From Theristus sp. LFF4_11 (lineage: Eukaryota; Nematoda; Chromadorea; Monhysterida; Xyalidae): 64,000 bases of DNA. Location: the NCBI GenBank assembly GCA_030248135.1, contig JASANC010005657.1, positions 1 to 64,000 of the forward strand, in the 5' to 3' direction. This document shows, piece by piece, positions 35,665 to 47,600 of the stretch. Under the pieces are notes generated by a model. The model worked only from the letters and a program-made list of their open reading frames with translations. It was not told the DNA's origin and did not search any database. How positions within the stretch are numbered: position 1 is the stretch's first letter; every line of letters starts with the position of its first letter. The position numbers and the translations under genes are program-made.

Positions 35665-38600
35665 TTATATATGTTAGGGTATATGTTAAAATATAAAACA
35701 GTGTTTTTTAAATGGTTTTTTAAAAAAACAACGTCACTTTTTTATATTGTTGTTCATTTTTATTTTCACTCTACAAAAAAGGATTGGCTCAGCACAGGGT
35801 GAACGGGTAAAAACATAATAGCAAAATTATAAACTTCGCATTTTAAGTTTGTTTTTAAAACGCGGGGGTTTAATTTAAAAAAATGTGTCAATCAAGATTG
35901 TTTTGTAATAATTTAAACGGGAACGACTAAATCTCAAAATCAAAATGCAATGCATTTTTAATCCGGGTCGTGGGAGGGCACGGTTCAAAAGACCAAAATC
36001 CACTCAAAAATAATAATTGTATTTATCCGCAAACGGTGCCGTAGCCACGGGTCAATTGGCTAGCTAAGCCTAAGCCTGTATCGAAAATCTTAGCACTTAG
36101 AGCCATAAAGATAACCACTACTCCAGAACGTTACATCACGCTTTTGCCGCCATTGCCCATACCATTATGCATGCCAAAGTGCATACCATCACCATGCCAT
36201 CATGCAGCTCAAAGGACCATATACTATTCATCGGACCAAAAATCTACAACCGGTCATTTTTTTCAATCACTTTTGCTTTGTTTACTTTTTGCCTTGTTTT
36301 CGCGAAAGATGTTATGGCACTACTTTTGGGCCGCATAATAACATGGTATAAACTTTGGCAACAAGAATGGCATGCACATTGACTTTTCTTGGGTGTGATT
36401 GATTTCCACGATTTTATAGAAATCCGGCGCAGCAAACTTATATAAAATTGATAGAAATCTCACCTAGAGTCACATTAACACAGTATTTCCTGCATTCCAG
36501 CCACTAGCACTACTGATTGATTTTATATCTAACGCCATACATCAACTCCACTCTAAAGAAGACCGTCATCATGCCGCAAACGATCGTGACCCAAGCAGCC
36601 TGGCTGCTGTTGTTCGTGCCGCTGATGTGTGCTGCGTTGAGGTGTGTCGTGGAGGAAAGATTTGGCAAAGGCGAAACCAATTGCGAGGTGCCACATTTAG
36701 AGCTGCAATGTACTTTTAAGCTGCATTATTGTCGCGTCTGTAGCGCAGGTGTAGGACTTCTGCCTACCGTTCTGTAGGTGGAAAGTTCGAACCCCGCTAT
36801 GAACAAGACACATAATGGAGAAACTGAAGTGACCAACATCTAATGGTCTACTCCCTCCAGAGCCGAAGGTAAATTGGGCTCGAGCAGAACTGCCCGTTTC
36901 TACCGGAGTTTGGTTGCTTATGGTTTCCGAAACCAGCGCGCGATTTAGTTAATTAAAAATAATTATTATTTGCATCATCAACGCGCGAGAATGCACATTT
37001 CAACTGCAAAACGCCATTTCTATGCAATAATGTGTGCGTTGCTACATGAAAACGGAAAATACAGTAATCCCGCTTATCCATATTAAGAGACCGTCCGCAA
37101 ACCGGTGGAACATTTTTGCCCCTAGCCGAAAATAGATTTTGCTCAAATTTGGTATGGAGGTACCCTTAGGTCCAACTAAGAAAAAACCGGCCCGCTTTTG
37201 GAATGAGACCCTTGTGGTGTGGTGCTACAAGTCTCCAAAGTAGGGTATGTCGTCGAAAAACGTCATTTTTGGCGTTTTGACAAACAACGTCTTTTAACGC
37301 AACACAGAAGCGTTATCGAACATTGATGCTAATATGAAAAATGTAGTATTTTGCAAGGGCTTTTATGTGCTGTATTTAGTTTTTTAAAAAACACAAACCC
37401 TAATTTTGGTACAAACAAAATGCGTAAAAAAATTGATGACCAAAAAATTCAAAAATTTCAGTTTTTAGCCTTTTATGCCCCAGCGTTCAGTTGGCCCCAA
37501 AATTTCTCTTCGCTATCTTTTTTGCAATAAAAAACTGGTCTAGAAAACATTTTAACAAGTTGCAAACCGTTCCCTCTTTTGAGGTTTTTTTTCGTTGCAA
37601 GGTTGGTTGAGAAATTTATGTTTTTGCTAGTATAAGCTTTTATTGCTTTATTAAGTCTACTTAAAAAACGTTTTAACCATTGTGATTTGTACCAAATATA
37701 TGTAATTTTGAACGCTCTTTCACGTGGTTTAATTTGTTTTAAAAAATACTAAACTATATGTTTGGTGCAAACACAAAATTGCTTCAAATCCCAGACCTTT
37801 TGGTGTACCGTAAAGAAGTTCATGGGTTCTGCAGTCACAACGCTTTAACTTATAGAGTTTTTCTTTACATCATTATTTTCTCCGTAAAAAACTGGTTTAG
37901 AAAACATTTTGACAAGATTCAAACCGCTCCCTCTTTTGAGTTTTTTTCGTTACATTGTTGGTTGAGAAATTTTTAATTTTGCTAGCATAAGCATTTATTG
38001 CTTTATTAAGTCCACTTAAAAACCGTTTTGACCAACGTGATTTGTACCAACGCTAGTATAAGAATCCCATGCTAATTTTTTTGTTTTTGTGATTACTGAG
38101 TATATCTAATACACTATCCGCAGGTTTTTTTCGCTGAAGCATACATTTATTTGACAAATACCGAACATTACAACACACCTCCATTTGGCAGTAAAACTGT
38201 TTCAAAATTATTTGACAAGAAAACATAGCGGAATAAACAATACAACCCGACTGGAACCCGAAACATGAACGCAGTACACGTCTGCTAGATAATTCAAACA
38301 CAAACAAACGCTAATACATCGTAGAATAGTTTTCTTACCAATGATTTTGAATCAGTTTTACTGCCAGTCATATGCGATGGAGGCGTGTTGTAATGTTCGG
38401 TATTTGTCAAATAAATGCATGCTTCAGTGAAAAAAAAACCTGCGAATGGTGTACTAGATACACTCAGTGGTCTAAAAAACAAAAAAAATTAGCATGGGAT
38501 TCTTTTATAGCGTTTGTACGGCTGATGGAACACACGCGCAATACACATCACACACGCACATTCGCGCGCAGCGTTCCAACACTTATGGCCGCCACTGTAC

Positions 38601-41600
38601 ATGTTGTGAATGCAACTCTGGAATTTGAAGCAATTTTGTGTTTGCACCAAACATATACAGAGTGGGCCAAAAAAAGGTTCCATTTTCAAACTGCTGTCAC
38701 TGGCTGGTATTTCAATATTATGAGCTGAAATTTTCAGCATTGATAAAACATGTGATGCCATTTTTCTGACAAAATTTTTATCTAGTTTGGTCAAGTAGAT
38801 TCAGTTTTACAGCACAATGTTTAAAAATTCCCAAATTTTCAAAAAAAAACGGATTTTTAACCAAGAATTTAACAACGAATCATTGCTCATAGACATCCAA
38901 ATCATCATCAAGGTTTGTCGTCCGGCAGCGGCTGGATGGAATTTTACGCGAAACTGGCGAGTCACTGCAGAAAAACTTTCAGATTGCTCCCACCAGATAG
39001 CACACCAGACCCGTTGTTCTGCTGTCCACTTAACCATGACGAAACTGCAGAAAACTGAAACTGAAACACTGTTTTTATTCAAACCGCAGAAAAACTTTTC
39101 AAAAGAAACAAATTAACAGACAGAGCAACACAGAAAACAAAAAATCAACTGAACAATTCTTTCTGTCGCAGTCGCATGGCTGCTGACTCGAGTCCGTTGT
39201 GAAACATCAGCAGAATTTCGCTCGAGGTGCTCAAATGCAATTCAAGTGTGAGACCTTTCCACTCTGAGCGCATGATTTGAACTATTACGGGTATCCAAAA
39301 AGACCAATTTGTCACCTTGCAACAGTTTCAAAATTGAATCACGCATCTTGATACTAAATTTTTCTTGCACTCATTTCAGTCAATTTGTTGATTTTTCGAG
39401 CTTTTTAAAAAATCTGCCACAGTGACCGCTAGGAATTATATATCGGAAAAAAAATTTGTCAGTAAAATGGCAACGCATGTTTTATCAGTGCTGAAAATTT
39501 CAGCTCATAATATTAAAACACCAGCCAGTGACAGCAGTTTGAAAATGGAACCTTTTTTTGGCCCACCCTGTAGTTTAGTATTTTTAAAACAAACTAAACC
39601 ACGTGAAAGTGCGTTCAAAATTACATATATTTGGTACAGATCACATTGGTCAAAACGTTTTTTAAGTGGACTTAATAAAGCAATAAAAGCTTATACTGGC
39701 AAAATTAAAAATTTCTCAACCAACATTGTAACGAAATAAAGAACAAACCTCCAAAGAAAAAACGGTTTGCATATTGTTAAAATGGTTTCTAGACCAGTTT
39801 TGTACGGTAAAAATGATGGTGTAAAGAAAAACTCTATATGTTAAAGCGTTGTGACTGCAGAAATCATAAACTTCTTCGTAGTACACCAAGAGCTCTGACA
39901 TTTGAAGCAATTTTGAGTTTGCACCAAACATATAGTTTAATATTTTTAAAACAAACTAAACCACGTGAAAGAGCGTTCAAAATTACATATATTTGGAACA
40001 GATCACATTGGTCAAAACGTTTTTTAAGTGGACTTAATAAAGCAATAAAAGCTTATACTGGCAAAATTAAAAATTTCTCAAGCAACATTGTAACGAAACA
40101 AACCTTCAAAGAAAAAACGGTTTGCATATTGTTAAAATGTTTTCTAGACCCGTTTTTTACGGTAAAAATGATGGTGTAAAGAAAAACTCTATAAGTTAAA
40201 GCGTTGTGACTGCAGAAATCATAAACTTCTTCGTAGTACACCAAGAGCTCTGACATTTAAAGCAATTTTGAGTTTGCACCAAACATATAGTTTAATATTT
40301 TTTAAAACAAACTAAACCACGTGAAAGAGCGTTCAAAATTACATATATTTGGTACAGATCACATTGGTCAAAACGGTTTTTAAGTGGACTTAATAAAGCA
40401 ATAAATGCTTATACTAGCAAAATTAAAAATTTCTCAACCAACAATGTAACAAAAAAAACCTCAAAAGAGGGAGCGGTTTGAATCTTGTTGAAATGTTTTC
40501 TAAACCAGTTTTTTACGGATAAAATGATGGCGTAATGAAAAACTATATAAGTTAAAGCGTTGTGACTGCAGAACCCATGAACTTCTTTACGGTACACCAA
40601 AAGGTCTGGGATTTGAAGCAATTTTGTGTTTGCACCAAACATATAGTTTAGTATTTTTTAAAACAAATTAAACCACGTGAAAGAGCGTTCAAAAATACAT
40701 ATATTTGGTACAAATCACAATGGTTAAAACGTTTGTTAAGTAGACTTAATAAAGCAAAAAAAAAGCTTATACTAGCAAAAAAATAAATAAATCAACCAAC
40801 CTTGCAACGAAAAAAAAACCTCAAAAGAGGGAACGGTTTGCAACTTGTTAAAATGTTTTCTAGACCAGTTTTTTATTGCAAAAAAGATAGCGAAGAGAAA
40901 TTTTGGGGCCAACTGAACGCTGGGGCATAAAAGGCTAAAAACTGAAATTTTTAAAATTTTTGGACACCAATTTTTTTAAGCATTTTGTTTGTACCAGAAT
41001 TAGGGTTTGTGTTTTTTTGAAAAACTAAATACAGCACATGAAAGCCCTTGCAAAATACTACATTTTTCATATTAGCATCAATGTTCGATAACGCTTCTGT
41101 GTTGCGTTAAAAGACGTTGTTTGTCAAAACGCCAAAAATGACGTTTTTCGACGACATACCCTACTTTGGAGACTTGTAGCACCACACCACAAGGGTCTCA
41201 TTCCAAAAGCGGGCCGGTTTTTTCTTAGTTGGACCTAAGGGTACCTCCATACCAAATTTGAGCGAAATCTATTTTCGGCTAGGGGCAAAGTATTACCAAA
41301 ATGTTCCTCCTAATTCCGGACGGTCTCTTAACAATCATGATGCATTATTGTTGCATGAATGAGAATCCACACATGGGTGCAACTATATGTAGACCAGGCA
41401 ACGTGCTACACTTTGGTAGGTTTGGCCTATGATGCCTACGTGCCTACAGTCGAACTCAATAAAATGTGGAATAAGCTGATTGGTCGGCCGAGGGGAGGCT
41501 GCTCACACTCCGCATCCTTCTTTTTTCGTGGATCTGGATTCTATTGAAACGTGTTTCTTTTGAATGAATGTGAATTTCCAGCACCCTTTTCATGCTAAAA

Positions 41601-44600
41601 ATAAACTCAAAGGTTTTTTTTTGAGACTGCGAAATTCAGATTTTTTATTCAACAGCTCAAAATGCATTTTTTTATTGACGACGACGACGTCGTCGTTTAA
41701 TTTTTGCATGTGAACTAAAAGACAAAAGCCCGAAATGAGTGCGCTGTATAGCCAGCTAAAGGGGGTTTTATTCCAAGCTGACATCGTTCCATTCCATCGA
41801 CATGCATTAAATTCCGCAATTTAAAAAAACGCGTTCCGACTTCGCGGACGACGACGATACGACGTCTTTGCTTTCATCCTTCATTTTCAACGTTTTCAAG
41901 TTGTTTTTCGTAAGCTGCTGTGTTCATTTACTTGGTGCACGCATCAAACCATACACAGCGCACTCCTTTCAAGCTTTTGTCTTTCAGTTCACACGCAAAA
42001 ATTAGGCGACGACGTCGTCGTCGTCATCAAACAAAAAATTTAAAAAATGTTGATTAAAAAAATTCTGAATTTTGCAGTCTCTAACATTTTCAGTTTATTT
42101 TTAGCGTGAAAAGAGTGCTGGAAATTTACACTCATTTAAAAGAAACACCTTTCAATAGAATCCAGATCAGATCCACGAAAAAAGAAGGGTGCGGAGTGTG
42201 AGGAGCCTCCCCTCGGCCGACCAATCAGCTGATTCGACCTTTTATTGAGTTCGACTGTACATTTATGGTTTAGTGTTTCATTCTGGTGGGCGGTAGGGCG
42301 ATCCGCGCAGGTTTTTTATCCTGGACTGCCCTAGTCTCGCTCGAAATATGCCTACCGTGGCAACTCTACTCCAAATAACTTCAAATACCTAATGCACGGA
42401 AACAATAAAACTGTTTGAGTATGGACGCACGTGTTAAAAGCGTTTTTCTAGCGTTATCTGGCACGCAGAAAAGCAATGCACATGCATGAGTGCAATGTTT
42501 GTGCAAATACAGGGTGAACCAAAAAAAGGTTCCAATTCTAAAATGCTCTCACTGGCTTGTGCTGCGGTGTTTCGAGCTGAAAATTGGAACACTAATAGAA
42601 AACAGTTGGAGGTTTTTAATTTTTTACGGTATGTTGCTCCTATCACTCACTACAGCAGAATATCTGGAAAACATGAAAAATCGACAAATGTTGTGAAATG
42701 CAGAGGGTTGATTTAGTTGTAACAAAGCGACCTCATGGCTTAAAATTTGGAACACTGTTAGAACACTTTGGGAGATTTTTTGTGATCAAAATTGTTTTGG
42801 CTTTCACGTTTCAGTTAATTTTTACAGTGTAGTTTTCAAAACACAGCAATTTTTGACGAAAAAACAATGTTCATCCACAATCTCACTGTTTATCATTGCT
42901 CATAAACGGACTTCCGAACTGTTTCATCGTCATGCGGGGTCAAATTGAATTTTGTACGAAATTGCATGTGGAATGTACTTGTACAATGTGGAAAAGTTAT
43001 GCGCATGTTCCCTTCAATTGGCAGACCAGACTAGCTGCTCTGGCGTCCACCACCTAACCATCCATGATGGCAGCAAAGACTGAAAATGGAATTGCATCTA
43101 CTGCTGAAAACAACCAGTCTGCCAACTGCTGAAAACAATTAGTCTGCTTATATAGTCCCATTATAACCCCATCCCTAGGGTTGGCACAGGAAAAAAACCG
43201 GTTTCTTTTCCGTTGTAAAACCTTTTTTCAGTTTTTTCCTGAAAAAATAAAGAACCGGTTTTTTTACCTTAAAAATTTCAGGCTTCGTGGTCAAAAATCA
43301 CAATTCTTCGTTTGATTGATAAAATGTAAAATTATATTTTTGAAAAAACGGTGCAGTGAACTGTGTCAAACTGAACTGGTGAAGCTTTTGTGGCAAGGGT
43401 CAAGTGAAATACGATGAAGACAAGGCGACTGCTAAACTAAGTGCATATGCAGACTGACTGACGATGTCGATTTGCAAAGGGTAACTGATGAAATGTTATT
43501 TTTCGAACGCAATCCGCTACCAGTTTCACTTTACAGTTCTGCAAATTTCGCCCTCTAATCGGGGTCAGCTATCCGGTCTCCTTGCAACCGTCCCTCCACG
43601 CTCCCCACACACACACGGTCACTGCCCAGTCTTTGTTTTCAATTTATTGAACGTGCTGCCCTGGAAACCAATAAAAGCGAAATTATTTGATTTGAAACAA
43701 AAAATTAGGTAGCATTGGGTGGCAAAAATAGCAAATTGGATCGGTTGTATGCCCGAAAACTGCATTTTATGCTGCTCAAAATCACTAATTTTGATGTATT
43801 TCCTAATTTGAGTTCAAGATGCCAAGTTCTGGAATGTTTAGGAGCTGGGAAGCATTCGGTTTTTTATGGTTTTAAAACGGTTTAAACGGAAAAGAAACCG
43901 GTTTTTTTCCTGGCAATATCAAAAACCGGTTTTTTTACCAACCCTACTCATCCCTACCTGCGTTGCCGTAGTCTGTGCTGCTGATGTGGCGAAGGGTCGA
44001 GTTCGTGTGAATGCCTAAGCTATGACCTATTTTTTAAACGTGTCCCACTGAAATGACGTCATGTGCTGCAAAACATGCGCTTGTCGTTCAGGCTCGTGTA
44101 CTATTCCGGCCCGCGAAATTCCGGCCCGTAGAATTCCGGCCCGCTCATTCCGGCCCGAAGAATTCCGGCCCGAAGAATTCCGGCCCGGAGAATTTTCGCC
44201 AGCAAGAACAATATTAAACCACACGAAGTGATTTTTGGTAAATAAATTCTTAAGTGATTTTTTTATTTTTGTTTAGAACTTGCTTGCAGTGACTTGTTGT
44301 AGGTTCCTAATCCTAAGCCAAGCCTTTTTGATAAGGTAAAAGGGTCACAAATCCTGTTCATGATAAAAAATTTAAAAATTTAGTTGTAGTTTCTTTTTTC
44401 CAAAAGGTTTCACTTTCCAAAAAAGCAAACAGGACGAACATCATTGAAAATACACTGTAACATGTGAACATCGATATTTTTATTTTATTATTTCATTACC
44501 AAAATCACTTCGTTTGGTTTAATATTGTTCGTGCTGGCGAAAATTCTCCGGGCCGGAATTCTCCGGGCCGGAATTCTTCGGGCCGGAATTCTTCGGGCCG

Positions 44601-47600
44601 GAATGAGCGGGCCGGAATTCTTCAGGCCGGAATTAGCGGGCCGGAATTGTACCCCCCCGGTCGTTCACAGCAAACCAGACTTTCCGTTTAGCCGATTTCT
44701 TCCTGTAAACAAATGGTGAGTGTCAAATCAGTCACACTAAACTGAAACTTTTAGTGCCTGTATTTTGACAAACGGGCGTTTCTAAAGCAAATGACGTCAT
44801 TTTAGTCCGGAGACGTTTGAATAACTTCTTAACTTTCTTAACATCGGGTTGACTACTTTCAGGGGTCTTCAGGCTTGAAGACAGGCCTCCATCAAATTTC
44901 TCTTGGGCATGTTTTGCATAAACAAGAAACCTTTTAGGACATTGTTTCAAATACGATTGCCTGCTCATGGACGATGCCAATGCGTTTCGACGAAAACGAA
45001 GCAATGAGAAATACCCTAAAAAAGTTTTTGGAGACGCCGTCGAAATGCTTTGCGAATAAACGAACGGTCGATTTGTACGAGGTATAGCATATTATTTAAA
45101 AATGCGGAAGACGCATATAAAAGAGGAATATGGCTTTGTATAAGCAGTGAGAAACTTTTTTTGCTTCACAACTATTTTCAAGTCTCTGATGTGGCACATG
45201 GATACAAGTATCTAGATACATAAGAGTTATACTTTTACGCCGCGTTTGTTGATGAAAAACCTAAAAACTTTCAAAAGCGTTTTTCACTTGTCCTCTTTAG
45301 TTTAGTGTGAAATCACAGCATGTGCGAAACTCTGCAAACTCTGCAAAAAACAAAAATTCAGCGACTTCAAAGCGTTGCTGCAGATGAGCTTTCTTGTTGA
45401 TGACGTACGCACAGCTTTGTAGGAACATACCAGTGACAAAAAAGTGTTGTCTTCCGTTGATTTTCTTCCTCCTCCCCAGTTCCAAAAACCCGAAGGTACC
45501 AAAGTCCTGTGGATGGTTGTAGCAGGGGTGTGGATATTGGCTGAACCGTCCGTCCCGTGAGCCATTGCCTTCGCCACAAAAAGGGGACATTGCCTTCGCC
45601 ACAAGAAGGGGACATTGTCTTCGCCAATGCCTCTGCGCAACGCTTTGTCCTTGGCAAAGCAGTGTCAGTGATCAAAGATGTAATCTTTAATTTGGTAGTT
45701 TTATGTTACTATTTGCTCGAAAAAAATTCAGGGAATGTAAAAATTTCGTTTGTCGAAAAAGTAAGAGGGCTACCATGTGCAACCGAAATAATGAATAAAC
45801 GGCGCAAAAATATGGCTCTTATGTACTTGTATCCGTGTGCCACTGCCACATCAGTGACTTGAAAATAGTTGTGAAGCAAAAAAGTTTCTCACTGCTTATA
45901 CAAAGCCATATTCCTCCTTTTATATGCGTCTTCCGCATTTTTAGATAATATTCTGACTTTTACATAAGTCTCAAAAATCGGACAAAATTTAGACTGCGTT
46001 AGGCATATATTCTTCCGAACTTCCCATTCGGCATACAGCGCACTGATTTCATTTTTCGTTTTGGAGAGATGTCGCCAGATTCCACGGCCGATTTATCCAA
46101 AATCGTCACGATTCAGTCTCTAAAACTGTGCTCCCTTAAGAAATCTAACCAAAATCCCTGATCAGCGCATTACCCTAGAATTTGAATTATTTGAATTACC
46201 CTAGACTTCACAGGTCTCATGTTTTTTGTTTTTGGACCGATTTCGCCCGAAACGTCACGACTTTGGTTATTTGGAAATTGAACATTTTGAAAATTGAACT
46301 ACAACTGAAATTACCCTAGGAAACTTTTTTCGGTTATGAAACAACTTCAGACAAAAATTGTAAGGGCGAACACTTAAAACCCAGTGAAAACCCTGCGAAC
46401 TTTTAAAAATGTCCAATTTTTGCCCAAAAACAGGGTCTGGGCAAAAAATTAACCCAATTTCGAAATCTCCGAATGGAATTAGTCCAGGAGACATTTTTGT
46501 TCAACTGTCAAAATGTCGCAGGTACAAATTGAAAGGGCGAACACATAGTTATTACATAGCTGAAATAAGGAGACAGAAGAATAAGTAACCAACTTTTCAG
46601 AATAGGTAATTCAAGTCTAGAACGTACATAAGGAAGTCTGGTGGAAATTTTTCTTCGGCACAGTTTGCAACTTTGGCAAGTCTCTTCGTGTGCACAGTAT
46701 CAAGTTTGCAGCATGTATGTTAGTTGCTGCAGGACAGCGACTAAATTTTGAAAACGCGCGCAGGTCCATACTTAGCCATATAATGCGTGATGCGCTGTCC
46801 GCTCCTTCGCTCGATCGCGCATCCGCATGATACTGGAACGTGTTTATTGGAAATGACGTCAAGTGTACATACTTTGAAACAAATGTCAGTTTTTGTCATG
46901 CGCAAACACAATGGAGTTTTTGGTTAATTCATTTTGTGTCGTAAAGGAATGTCAATATGACAACATAACATCAGTTTTTGTTTTTTTTGGTTGCCCGTCG
47001 CTGCTGGATTTGCATTATACAGGGTGAGCCGAAAAAGGTTCCAACTTCAAAATGCTTTCACTGGCTTGCGCCGGGATGCTTCGAGCTGAAAATTCGAACA
47101 ATATTAGTTTAGGTTTTTCTGACCGTTTTTTTCAGGGTATATCGTCTCTGTCACTCATCACAGCAGAATATCTGAAAAACATGAAAACTCGACAAATGTT
47201 GTGAAATGCAGGCTGTTGATTTAGCTATAACAAATGTAACAAACACCAAATGATAAACGTTGGTGACAACCCGAGTCTTCACAACACAAAAAGATGACAA
47301 AAGGCAAATACGCACATGGTAGCTTGGAAAGTTCGAACGCCGAAATGCATTTGAGCATCTTTGATACGTACAGTCGAACTCACTAAAATGTGGAATCAGC
47401 TGATTGGTTGACCGAGCGGAGGCTGCTCACACTCCGCACCGTTCTTTTTTCGTGGATTTGGATTTTATTGAAACGTGTTTCTTTTGAATGAGTGTGAATT
47501 TCCAGCACCCTTTCCATGCTAAAAATAAACTCAAAGGGTTGGAGAACTGCGAAATTCAATTTTTTTTATTCAACAGCTCAAAATGCATTTTTTACTGACG

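Larger units (their letters stand above)
37087..41327. mobile_element. Palindromic 4.2-kb element flanked by TTAA, with tandem internal units
   Basis: The ends are GAGACCGTCCG and CGGACGGTCTC, each flanked by TTAA (37083-37086 and 41328-41331), the target duplication of piggyBac-type elements. The arms of about 0.7-1 kb are inverted (37087-38060 against 40300-41327). Inside are repeated units of about 330-350 bp, each with CACGTGAAAGAGCGTTCAAAA and AGTGGACTTAATAAAGCAAT (starts near 39590, 39945, 40305 and 40665; reversed near 37970 and 37650). Two further elements are nested at 38078 and 38658. No transposase of its own was recognised. Confidence 0.83.

Noticed and set aside
35521..35802. Open frame with (YI)n run
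   Set aside because: Translation of the (TA)n microsatellite.
41660..42030. Coding (Asp)n or (Val)n stretch
   Set aside because: The GACGACGAC and GTCGTCGTC runs are palindromic cores of a MITE and recur at 47600-47950.
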